64,000 nucleotides of DNA from Fibrobacter sp. UWB2 (GTDB taxonomy: Bacteria > Fibrobacterota > Fibrobacteria > Fibrobacterales > Fibrobacteraceae), in the NCBI RefSeq assembly GCF_002210425.1, contig NZ_MWQK01000007.1, positions 62,001-126,000 of the forward strand. Reading direction: 5' to 3'. How positions within the stretch are numbered: the stretch's first letter is position 1; the number at the start of each line of letters is the position of its first letter. Under the pieces are notes generated by a model that saw only the letters and a program-made list of their open reading frames with translations, did not search any database and was not told the DNA's origin. Shown in pieces: positions 18,149 to 24,973 of the stretch. A program made the position numbers and the translations under genes.

Positions 18149-19864
18149 TTAAAATAAAACCCTGTACGGAATTTGCTTTTCGAAGCGGCGGCCTTTGAGG
18201 TCGTGGAACGTGTTCTTGCGCATTTGAGGCACGTTGCGGAATGTGTGGGCATTTTTGATTGCGGTTATTGAATCTTGCGCAGTTTCGCTGGAATCTTGCG
18301 GCGGATCGATAGCGCTCGCGGACTTTTCGACGAGTATTTCTACGCGGCCTGTGTATTCGGTGTTGTCGTTTCCTTTGACGGTGTACTTGAATGAGGCGAG
18401 TCCTTTGAAGTCTTTGTCGGGTGTGAATCGGGCGGTATAGCCGTCTTTCTGCAATTCGACGGAGGCGTTTTCTGCGGCAGATACACTGTAGGTGGGCTTG
18501 ACGCTTTGGAATCCGCGAGTGATTGTACGCAAGTCAAAATCGAGCGTCCCGTTGCCAGCGACTTGTGCGTGCATCGCGCCGAGCCAGTTGATGTATTTTT
18601 CAATGCGGACGTAGCCGTCGTCTTCCTTGACCATGGCGTCGTCTTTGGCGGTGTCGTAGCCCATCGCATTTTCGAAGTAGTCGGGCATTCCGTCCTTGTC
18701 GCTATCTGTTGCTGCTTTCCCGGCGATGACTTCGCCCCAGCCGTTGTTGGTCTTGAGACCCATGGCGCCTACGGATTTTACGAGCGCGCCTTCCTTGCCA
18801 AGCGTGCCGACTTGGTGCCAGATAAGCGAATCAATGTCGTCGTAGGGGAGGACGCCACTTTGCGAGGTTACGTAGCGCCAGGCGCTTGCCGCACTCATCA
18901 TCGGGCCTTTTGTCGTAAGCTCGTTCCACGGATTTTTCAGTTCTTCGCCAGGTCCCTGGTAGTAATAAATGCTTGTTGGCCCGCCATTGAGCACTCCGTC
19001 GCGGTTTTTGTCGATTAGGTTTCCGCTTGCGTAAATGCTCTGGTTTTTATCGACCTGAAACCACTCGTTTTTGCCTTCTGGACCATAGACAAAGTAGTTG
19101 TTCACGATGTCGTGCTTGAATTTTGCACTAGTGTGTGTCGTGTAGCCCGCTTCGAAGTTGTAAAGGATGTTGTTGACGAAAATGTCGTTAATCTTGTCGA
19201 GCGGGTTTCTGTTGTGCGTATTCACGAAGGCGTTGTAGTACCACGCCCAAGTACCGTCAATGGATTCGATGTGTGCGCCGAACTGTTGGCCAATCGGGTT
19301 TGCAATGAGCGAATTCTGCACAGTGATGCCAGTGACACGGTAGTCGGCGTTGTCCGAAGAGCCTCCGAAGTTATTCCACGGAGCAAGTTCTACCGAGCAA
19401 TGGTCCACAATGACGTTTTTGGCATCGTAGAGGTTGAGCGCGTCGTCTTTGGTGCTTGCCGTATTTTCTCCAGGTCGGATGCGCAAGTAACGGATGATGA
19501 TATTGCTCTGCTTGCCTGTCGAAAGTTTTCCGCCGTGAATGGCGATCCCCTCGCCTGGGGCTGTCTGCCCGGCAATGGTGATGTTCGACTTGATCGAAAC
19601 GGCAGTTTTGATATTGATGATGCCGCCAACGTCAAAAACGACAATGCGGTTCCCTTGGCTAACCGCATCGCGGAATGAGCCTGCGCCGTCATCGTTCAAG
19701 TTTGTTACATGGTAAACGGTGCCTGCGCGCCCGCCCGTAACGTTTGCGCCAAATCCCAGCGCTTCAGGAAACGCGAGCGGCTCGGCGCTTGCTTCTATAC
19801 ACCAAAACGATAAACAGAGCGCCGAAACCGCGAAATTTCGCTTAAAACCAAAAGAATATCCCAT
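18149..19864 (-). CDS. Secreted pectate lyase-like protein (PL1 type)
   Basis: The chosen start is ATG 19864 (MGYSFGFKRNFAVS), with AAGGG upstream, giving 571 residues; a TTG six bases earlier is less likely. After the signal peptide the catalytic beta-helix starts at once: LAFPEALGFGANVTGGRAG, VYHVTNLNDDGAGSFRDAV and ITIAGQTAPGEGIAIHGG, the pattern of PL1 subfamily-2-like lyases. It lacks the N-terminal accessory domains of the lyase at 2151-4790. It shares that protein's C-terminal cadherin-like domain and its tail (HDLKGRRFEKQIPYRVLF), which is nearly identical at DNA level. It probably cleaves pectic substrates outside the cell. The lyase-type palindrome overlaps the likely -35 region. 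Confidence 0.85.
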   Translation of the reverse strand: MGYSFGFKRNFAVSALCLSFWCIEASAEPLAFPEALGFGANVTGGRAGTVYHVTNLNDDGAGSFRDAVSQGNRIVVFDVGGIINIKTAVSIKSNITIAGQTAPGEGIAIHGGKLSTGKQSNIIIRYLRIRPGENTASTKDDALNLYDAKNVIVDHCSVELAPWNNFGGSSDNADYRVTGITVQNSLIANPIGQQFGAHIESIDGTWAWYYNAFVNTHNRNPLDKINDIFVNNILYNFEAGYTTHTSAKFKHDIVNNYFVYGPEGKNEWFQVDKNQSIYASGNLIDKNRDGVLNGGPTSIYYYQGPGEELKNPWNELTTKGPMMSAASAWRYVTSQSGVLPYDDIDSLIWHQVGTLGKEGALVKSVGAMGLKTNNGWGEVIAGKAATDSDKDGMPDYFENAMGYDTAKDDAMVKEDDGYVRIEKYINWLGAMHAQVAGNGTLDFDLRTITRGFQSVKPTYSVSAAENASVELQKDGYTARFTPDKDFKGLASFKYTVKGNDNTEYTGRVEILVEKSASAIDPPQDSSETAQDSITAIKNAHTFRNVPQMRKNTFHDLKGRRFEKQIPYRVLF

Positions 19865-19901
19865 AAACAACCCTTATATTGCAATATACTGAAAAAATAC
19901 C

Positions 19902-19921
19902 ATTGTTTTGAAGAAAACAAT
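19902..19921 (-). promoter_or_regulatory. Leader hairpin of the PL1 lyase gene
   Basis: A perfect ATTGTTTT-CTTC-AAAACAAT inverted repeat (read on the minus strand) between promoter and start codon, followed by GGTATTTTTTC. It is AT-rich and so weak; an attenuator or protein-binding role is possible but unproven. Confidence 0.35.
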
Positions 19922-19925
19922 CTAC

Positions 19926-19955
19926 CATTATAATAAATAGTTGTCTATAGACAAC
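19926..19955 (-). promoter_or_regulatory. PL1 promoter with operator-like palindrome, copy 4 (GTTGTCTATAGACAAC)
   Basis: A perfect 16-bp palindrome at 19940-19955, 76 bp upstream of the lyase start. On the minus strand TTGTCT inside the palindrome, a 16-bp spacer and TATAAT form a reasonable -35/-10 pair, so a bound protein would contact the -35 region. Confidence 0.55.
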
Positions 19956-20094
19956 GGCTACTTGCGCCCTTCAAAATAGCTGATTAATCAGTGATTAAAT
20001 CGATTAATCACTTTTTGCACTAAGTTTAAATTGCCGTTTTTTGGCCTTAAATCGCCAATTTTTGCATTGGCATAGAATTTGCAATTATAGCAGT

Positions 20095-20550
20095 ATGAAA
20101 GTATATCTAGATAATTGCTGCTTTAATCGTCCTTACGACAATCAAAGTTATTTGACTATATCCATAGAGACTCTGGCTAAATTGCAAATTCAGGCGCTTA
20201 TAAAAGCGGAAAAGTTGATGTTAGCATCGTCTTTTATCCTTGAATATGAAAATTTCTGCAATCCATATCCCGATAGAAAGGCTGCTATTCAACAATTTTT
20301 AGATGAAAATGTGGTGGACTATGTGGGGCGAAATCTGTCGGACCAGGTCGTTTTAAATGCAAAAAAAATTATGGCGACGGGTGTAAAAATGAAAGACGCT
20401 TGCCATATAGCATGTGCAGAAATGATGAATTGTGATTATCTTTTAAGTACGGATAAGCGGATGCTGAAATACAAAAGTGAATCCATGGAATTGTTAAACC
20501 CTATAGAGTTCATAGATTTAGTGAGTGGAGGTCTAGAAAATGATAACTGA
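20095..20550 (+). CDS. PIN-domain protein (VapC-like)
   Basis: 151 residues from ATG 20095 (MKVYLDNCCFNRPYDNQSYL); the longer upstream frame has no start signals. The acidic residues expected of a PIN nuclease are present: Asp6, Glu50 or Glu52, Asp101 in KDACHIACAEM and Asp120 in YLLSTDKRM. PIN toxins cleave tRNA or other RNA when freed from an antitoxin. Its stop overlaps the next gene by 11 bp, so the two are co-translated. In most VapBC modules the antitoxin comes first; here the PIN gene leads. It may be a toxin or a housekeeping PIN protein. Confidence 0.82.
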   Translation: MKVYLDNCCFNRPYDNQSYLTISIETLAKLQIQALIKAEKLMLASSFILEYENFCNPYPDRKAAIQQFLDENVVDYVGRNLSDQVVLNAKKIMATGVKMKDACHIACAEMMNCDYLLSTDKRMLKYKSESMELLNPIEFIDLVSGGLENDN

Positions 20551-20761
20551 AATTACACCACCTGCTACTATTGAATTGTTAAATAGGGGAATGGAATGCT
20601 TGATTCGCGAAATGGGAATTGTCGATGCGGAATATTTCATAGCTGCAGTGCAAAGAGAGCGTTTCGACTACACCAAGTGGCAACGCGAGCATTTTGACAA
20701 AGCCGATTTGCGTTCTTTCGTGGATAAAGCCGCTTCTTTTGCCGAGGAAAACGGGAAATAA
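20540..20761 (+). CDS. Small partner of the PIN protein (possible antitoxin)
   Basis: This 73-residue acidic protein (MITEITPPATIELLNRGMEC) starts inside the end of the PIN gene. A helical stretch carries MGIVDAEYFIAAVQRE, then FDYTKWQREHFDKAD, a pattern I associate with small proteins encoded next to PIN domains. No recognisable ribbon-helix-helix or AbrB DNA-binding motif is visible. The antitoxin role rests on position and overlap alone. Confidence 0.65.
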   Translation: MITEITPPATIELLNRGMECLIREMGIVDAEYFIAAVQRERFDYTKWQREHFDKADLRSFVDKAASFAEENGK

Positions 20762-20800
20762 CTTGACCCCTTTTTCCCATTTTACTACATTTGTGCCACT

Positions 20801-21328
20801 TTGAGAATAAATATCGCACAAAAACTTACTGATTCCGAAGACCAACGAGTGGTCTGGTCCCATGCCGACGCTCCTGAAATCTTCGACGAACTGCACCTCA
20901 AGGGCGATCTGGTAGCCGAGGTGCTGGTTAGCCCCGAAGGCAACGGCAAGTGCCTTGTGACCGGTACTATCTCTGGAGTGCAAACACTCACTTGTGTCCG
21001 CAGCCTGGATCTTTTTGACCGTCCGTTCGAAACCGAGATTGTTGTCGAGGTGGAACGCGGAGCATGCGCTGCACAGGAACTTCATGACGACGACGATGAT
21101 GTTTTCGCCTACACGATTCCGCAGACACAGGACTTCGTAGATGTTTCCGAGTGCGTCCGACAGCTGGTGACCCTACAGGAACCCATTGCGCCCGTGAAAA
21201 ATCCTGACGAAGATTTTATCTTTGTAACAAACAATCAAGCTGGCGATGGTGCCGATGCTGAAAAGCCGCTCGACCCCCGCTGGGAAAAACTCAAAGCTCT
21301 TAAGAGCAAAATGGAAAACAGGAGTTAA
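20801..21328 (+). CDS. yceD: YceD/DUF177 family protein
   Basis: 175 residues; TTG 20801 is the only reasonable start ([20 protein letters not shown]). It is acidic, with [20 protein letters not shown] and [20 protein letters not shown], the beta region usual in DUF177, and a tail rich in Asp and Glu. DUF177 genes nearly always precede rpmF, as here, where two bases separate the stop from the rpmF start. The family is linked to 23S rRNA accumulation; Cys residues of the CxxC type seen in some members are absent apart from single ones. Confidence 0.85.
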   Translation: MRINIAQKLTDSEDQRVVWSHADAPEIFDELHLKGDLVAEVLVSPEGNGKCLVTGTISGVQTLTCVRSLDLFDRPFETEIVVEVERGACAAQELHDDDDDVFAYTIPQTQDFVDVSECVRQLVTLQEPIAPVKNPDEDFIFVTNNQAGDGADAEKPLDPRWEKLKALKSKMENRS

Positions 21329-21330
21329 AA

Positions 21331-21519
21331 ATGGCAGTACCTAAGAGAAAAACTTCGACCGCTCGTCGTGACAAGCGCCGCACCCACTGGAAGATGGAAG
21401 TGCCGGCTATGGCTACCTGCGATCATTGCGGTTCCGTGAAGCGTCCGCATCGCGTGTGCCCGGTTTGCGGCTTCTACAACGGTGTGGAAGTTGTTGACAT
21501 GAAGGGTGCCGAAGCTTAA
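21331..21519 (+). CDS. rpmF: Ribosomal protein bL32
   Basis: 62 residues: [20 protein letters not shown] is the standard start. A zinc ribbon is formed by CDHC and CPVC, so this is the Cys4 (zinc-binding) form. It is part of the large ribosomal subunit. Order DUF177-rpmF-plsX is the widely conserved bacterial arrangement. Confidence 0.97.
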   Translation: MAVPKRKTSTARRDKRRTHWKMEVPAMATCDHCGSVKRPHRVCPVCGFYNGVEVVDMKGAEA

Positions 21520-21533
21520 TCTAGGAGGAATCC

Positions 21534-22517
21534 GTGATCAAAGTTGCACTGGATGCCATGGGTGGCGATTACGCCCCGAGTGTTTGTATTGAAGGCGCCG
21601 TTAGCGCAGTCAAGAAAAACCCCAATATTCATGTGGTTCTCTGCGGACCGGAGGCCGAGGTCAAGGCTTCTCTCGAGAAGCTTGGTTACACCGGCAATCA
21701 GATTTCCGTAGTTGATGCTCCGGACCTCGTGGCTATGGATGAACATCCTGTCATGGTGGTCAAGAAGAAGCAGCATTCTGGCTTGGTGACTTGCGTTGCC
21801 TTGCAGAAAAAAGGTCTTGTGGACGCTTCCGTCAGTGCCGGTAACTCTGGCGCTATGATGGCTAGCTGCCTCATGATCCTCGGTAAGACTTGCGACGAGT
21901 TCTCCCGTCCGCCTATCGGGGTTGCACTTCCGACAAAGGATCGCCGCATTGTGTTGGTCGATGGCGGTGCAAACGTTGATGAACGTGCTTCCACTCTCGT
22001 TGACTTTGCCATTGCAGGTTCTGCATTCGCCGAAGCTTACCTCGGAATCGAAAATCCGAAGGTTGGCCTCTTGAACATGGGCGAAGAAGAACACAAGGGC
22101 CCGGCGGTTCTCCAGGAAACATACCAGCTCCTCAAGTCCGCCCCGGTTAACTTTATGGGTAACATCGAAGGTCGCGACCTCATCGCAGGTAAGGCCGACG
22201 TTGTTGCGACTTCTGGCTATACGGGTAACGTTGTGCTCAAGCTCCTGGAAGGTTTCTTCGAAATGCACCAGGAAATGTTCGGCACGATCGACACTCCGGC
22301 TGGCAAGCGTTTCTCCGAAATGTGGGACTACCGCGCTACGGGTGGCGCCTTGTTGCTTGGCCTCAATGGCATTGGCATCATCGCTCACGGCCGTTCCGAT
22401 GCTCTCGCTATCGAAAAGGCTGTTGAAGTGGCTGCCAAGTATGCCGAAGCCGACGTTGCCAACAAGGTCAACGCTCGCCTCGCTGCAATCAAGTCCGAGG
22501 AAGCTCCTAAAGCATAG
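21534..22517 (+). CDS. plsX: Phosphate acyltransferase PlsX
   Basis: 327 residues, GTG start with AGGAGG 6 bases upstream. VALDAMGGDYAPSVCIEGAV at the N-terminus, SAGNSGAMMASCLMILGKT and the C-terminal ALLLGLNGIGIIAHGRSDA are diagnostic. PlsX converts acyl-ACP to acyl-phosphate for the first step of phospholipid synthesis. It is a peripheral membrane enzyme. A terminator follows, so the downstream fabG is probably transcribed separately. fabH and fabD, often next in this cluster, are absent here. Confidence 0.97.
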   Translation: MIKVALDAMGGDYAPSVCIEGAVSAVKKNPNIHVVLCGPEAEVKASLEKLGYTGNQISVVDAPDLVAMDEHPVMVVKKKQHSGLVTCVALQKKGLVDASVSAGNSGAMMASCLMILGKTCDEFSRPPIGVALPTKDRRIVLVDGGANVDERASTLVDFAIAGSAFAEAYLGIENPKVGLLNMGEEEHKGPAVLQETYQLLKSAPVNFMGNIEGRDLIAGKADVVATSGYTGNVVLKLLEGFFEMHQEMFGTIDTPAGKRFSEMWDYRATGGALLLGLNGIGIIAHGRSDALAIEKAVEVAAKYAEADVANKVNARLAAIKSEEAPKA

Positions 22518-22551
22518 CTTTTGTCTGCATTAAGACTTTAGTTGCAATTAG

Positions 22552-22583
22552 ACGGATCTAGTGAACGCTAGGTCCGTTTTTTG
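22552..22583 (+). terminator. Terminator after plsX
   Basis: ACGGATCTAG/CTAGGTCCGT stem (one bulged pair) followed by TTTTTTG. Confidence 0.8.
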
Positions 22584-22676
22584 TTATCTTGGGTAACAAA
22601 TAAATATGCTTTGGACGAACCGTCTGGCACCGGTGGCGTGACGGCTATTCTAAGCTTAAATCATTTGTATTCACCC

Positions 22677-22693
22677 ATGACACTTAATGTCAT
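22677..22693. promoter_or_regulatory. Inverted repeat upstream of fabG
   Basis: ATGACA-CTTAA-TGTCAT, perfect arms, directly before the AGGAGG of fabG. It could be an operator or a small hairpin near the ribosome binding site; no known fatty-acid regulator site was recognised. Confidence 0.35.
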
Positions 22694-22711
22694 ACAGGAG
22701 GTCAATTTATA

Positions 22712-23440
22712 ATGCCTACGAAGTCTATTGTGACTGGCGCATCTCGCGGTATCGGTCTTGCCATTGCAAGAGAACTTGCTGCTCGCGGCTCTGACGTTGT
22801 TCTTATTTCCCGTGGTGGCTGCCCGGAACAGGCCGAAGCTATCGCCAAGGAATTCGGCGTCAAGACGTTCACGTTCGCATGCGACGTGAGCAACTCCGAC
22901 TCTGTGAAGGACGCTTTCAAACAAGCTATCGACGCACTGGGTGGCGTGGACTGCCTCGTGAACAACGCTGGCATCACCCGTGACGGCCTCGTACTTCGCA
23001 TGAAGGACGAAGATTTCGATAACGTTATCGCAACGGACCTCCGCTCGACGTTCCTTTGCACCAGAGCCGTCCTCAGGACGATGATGGGCGCCCGCAAAGG
23101 CAGCATCGTGAACATTGCAAGCTTGAACGGTATCAGAACTCAGGCTGGCCAGGCCAACTACGCTGCTGCTAAGGCTGGTGTGATCGGCATGACCAAGTCC
23201 AACTCCATGGAATTCGGCTCTCGCGGTATTACCGTGAACGCTGTCGCTCCGGGATTCATCGATACGGACATGACCGCCGCCATGAGTGAAGAAACTCGTG
23301 CAAAATATGCCGCCCAGATTCCGCTTGGCCGCCTCGGTCAGCCGGAAGATGTTGCCAAGGCTGTCGCATTTTTGGCCTCCGACGATGCCAAATACATTAC
23401 CGGACAGGTAATTGGTGTCGATGGGGGCTTGAACGCTTAA
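22712..23440 (+). CDS. fabG: 3-oxoacyl-ACP reductase FabG
   Basis: 242 residues; AGGAGG lies about 10 bases upstream. The short-chain dehydrogenase hallmarks are clear: TGASRGIGLAIARELA for cofactor binding, NNAGITRDGLVLRM, catalytic Ser in IVNIASLNG, and YAAAKAG with the catalytic Tyr and Lys; GRLGQPEDVAKAVAFLASD near the C-terminus is typical of FabG. It reduces 3-ketoacyl-ACP with NADPH in fatty acid elongation. Followed 47 bp later by acpP. Confidence 0.95.
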   Translation: MPTKSIVTGASRGIGLAIARELAARGSDVVLISRGGCPEQAEAIAKEFGVKTFTFACDVSNSDSVKDAFKQAIDALGGVDCLVNNAGITRDGLVLRMKDEDFDNVIATDLRSTFLCTRAVLRTMMGARKGSIVNIASLNGIRTQAGQANYAAAKAGVIGMTKSNSMEFGSRGITVNAVAPGFIDTDMTAAMSEETRAKYAAQIPLGRLGQPEDVAKAVAFLASDDAKYITGQVIGVDGGLNA

Positions 23441-23487
23441 CAACATTTTATTAAATTTGGACAAAACTTTTTCCCATGGAGAAAAAA

Positions 23488-23727
23488 ATGAACGAAGAAA
23501 TTTTCAAGAAGGTCACGGACGTGATCGTTGCTAAGTTGGAAGTCAAGGCTGAAGATGTCAAGCCCGAATCTGAATTCGGTAATGACCTCGGTGCTGACTC
23601 CCTGGACCGTGTTGAACTCGTGATGGCCCTCGAAGACGAATTCGATGTCGAAATCCTCGATTCCGACGCTGAAAAGTTCCAGAAGGTTTCTGACGTTGTT
23701 GCTTTCCTCGAAGCACACAAGAAGTAA
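23488..23727 (+). CDS. acpP: Acyl carrier protein
   Basis: The start is taken as ATG 23488 because GGAG lies 6-7 bases before it; the upstream in-frame ATG 23476 is part of that site. The product is 79 residues, the usual size. GADSLDRVELVMALEDEFDV holds the Ser that receives phosphopantetheine. Acidic throughout. It carries the growing acyl chain in fatty acid synthesis, in line with its neighbours plsX and fabG. Confidence 0.96.
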   Translation: MNEEIFKKVTDVIVAKLEVKAEDVKPESEFGNDLGADSLDRVELVMALEDEFDVEILDSDAEKFQKVSDVVAFLEAHKK

Positions 23728-23776
23728 TCTAGTTTTACTTTAGCCCGCATCCGTTGGGCAAAGAAAGAGCTTTGGG

Positions 23777-23803
23777 TCCCCGGTTCCGCCGGGGATTCTT
23801 TTT
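23777..23803 (+). terminator. Terminator after acpP
   Basis: TCCCCGG-TTCC-GCCGGGGA stem followed by TTCTTTTTTT. Confidence 0.88.
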
Positions 23804-24006
23804 TTATTCTTGTCATGCCTGACACTTTGTCATGCCGGACTCCGTTCTCTTTGACCACTTAGAACTTTGACGCTTTGCGTCAGCATCTTCGGCTCAATCA
23901 TGACAGTCTGCAAGCAGCCTGTCGCGACACTCGCCTTGAATGCAACTAGTTCTTATGTGGTCATGATCCGCGAATGGGGACGGCATCGCCTTCTCGTTTA
24001 TGAAAG

Positions 24007-24037
24007 GGAGGTGCCCGTTCTATGACGGGCATGACAA
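24007..24037 (-). repeat. Dispersed hairpin repeat, inverted copy
   Basis: Read on the minus strand: TTGTCATGCCCG, loop, CGGGCACCTCC. Same family as 24900-24953, 26814-26862 and 49894-49924. Confidence 0.6.
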
Positions 24038-24081
24038 ATATGTAAATTGTACATCAGTCTAAAACTCATAAGGAGATTCTG

Positions 24082-24894
24082 TTGGAAGAACAAAACCTGC
24101 TCCACAAGATTCTTAAACTCTGGTTTCGCCAGAAGTCCGGTGACGGGCTTGAGGCTAAGCTTGGGTACAGATTCCGCGATCCAGAACTGCTGGCTCATGC
24201 ACTCGTCCACCGCTCGTTCCTCGTCGGGAAAGATGTCCCGTACGCAAGCAACAACGAGCGCCTGGAGTTCCTCGGCGATTCCGTCCTCAACATGCTTACG
24301 ACGGAATTCCTGTACAGGACTTATCCGAGCGATCCGGAGGGCGAACTCTCCAAGCGCAAGAGCGCGATAGTCTCGGGACACGCCTGCGCCCAATCGTCCA
24401 AGGAATGGGACCTGAGCGAATACGTGAAAATTGGAAAGTCCGAAGCCAAGATGGGTGGTCGCGGCAAGGAAAGCATCCTCGCTGATGCCTATGAAGCTGT
24501 GCTTGGCGCCGTCTATCTCGATGGCGGTCTCGAAGAAGTCCGTGCCATTTTGAACAAGTTCCATTTCCCGCGCGTGCAAGAAATCATCAGTGCAACCGAC
24601 TTTGTGAACTACAAAAGCGAACTTCTGGAATTTTGCCAGGGCAAATTGCGCTGCTCTCCGGAGTACGTGATTGTCGGTGAAGAAGGTCCGGAACACCAGA
24701 AAGTGTTTACGGTCGAAGTGGTCGTGAACGGCAAATCGTATGCCCGCGGTCAAGGCCCGAACAAGAAGAAGGCGGAACAGGAAGCCTCCCGCCTGTCGCT
24801 TGAAACGCTCAAGGCAGAAGCCGCCGAAGCCGATGCTAAAAAAGCCGCCGCACCCAAAGTCAAACAACCCGCGCACCATATCGGATTGCCGTAG
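24082..24894 (+). CDS. rnc: Ribonuclease III
   Basis: 270 residues; TTG start with AAGGAG about 7 bases upstream. The RNase III signature NERLEFLGDSVLNML is at 58-72, with further metal-site residues in ILADAYEAVLGAVYLDGG. A double-stranded RNA-binding domain covers about 170-245 (NYKSELLEFCQGKL, GPNKKKAEQEASRLSLETL). The last 25 residues are an Ala/Lys-rich tail beyond the family's usual end. It cleaves double-stranded RNA in rRNA maturation. Position after acpP matches many bacterial genomes. Confidence 0.96.
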   Translation: MEEQNLLHKILKLWFRQKSGDGLEAKLGYRFRDPELLAHALVHRSFLVGKDVPYASNNERLEFLGDSVLNMLTTEFLYRTYPSDPEGELSKRKSAIVSGHACAQSSKEWDLSEYVKIGKSEAKMGGRGKESILADAYEAVLGAVYLDGGLEEVRAILNKFHFPRVQEIISATDFVNYKSELLEFCQGKLRCSPEYVIVGEEGPEHQKVFTVEVVVNGKSYARGQGPNKKKAEQEASRLSLETLKAEAAEADAKKAAAPKVKQPAHHIGLP

Positions 24895-24899
24895 TTGAT

Positions 24900-24953
24900 T
24901 GTCATGCCCGCCGGAGCCTGTGCTGAGCGCAGTCGAAGTAAGCGGGCATCTCC
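24900..24953 (+). repeat. Dispersed hairpin repeat, copy A
   Basis: TGTCATGCCCGC and GCGGGCATCTCC arms enclosing about 30 bases, just after the rnc stop. It could also act as an mRNA 3' stem. Confidence 0.65.
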
Positions 24954-24973
24954 TTTTTATTATCTTGTCTCTC

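Larger units (their letters stand above)
23728..24081 (+). other. Intergenic region with terminator and GTCATGCC repeats
   Basis: No gene is seen. It holds the acpP terminator (23777-23803), a partial direct repeat of TTGTCATGCC (about 23811-23840) and one inverted copy of the dispersed hairpin repeat (24007-24037). Confidence 0.6.

Noticed and set aside
20067-20083. Sigma-54-like TTGGCAT-AGAAT-TTGCA before the PIN gene
   Set aside because: The start of transcription would fall at the start codon with no leader, and no other sigma-54 site or activator gene was seen. One match is weak evidence.
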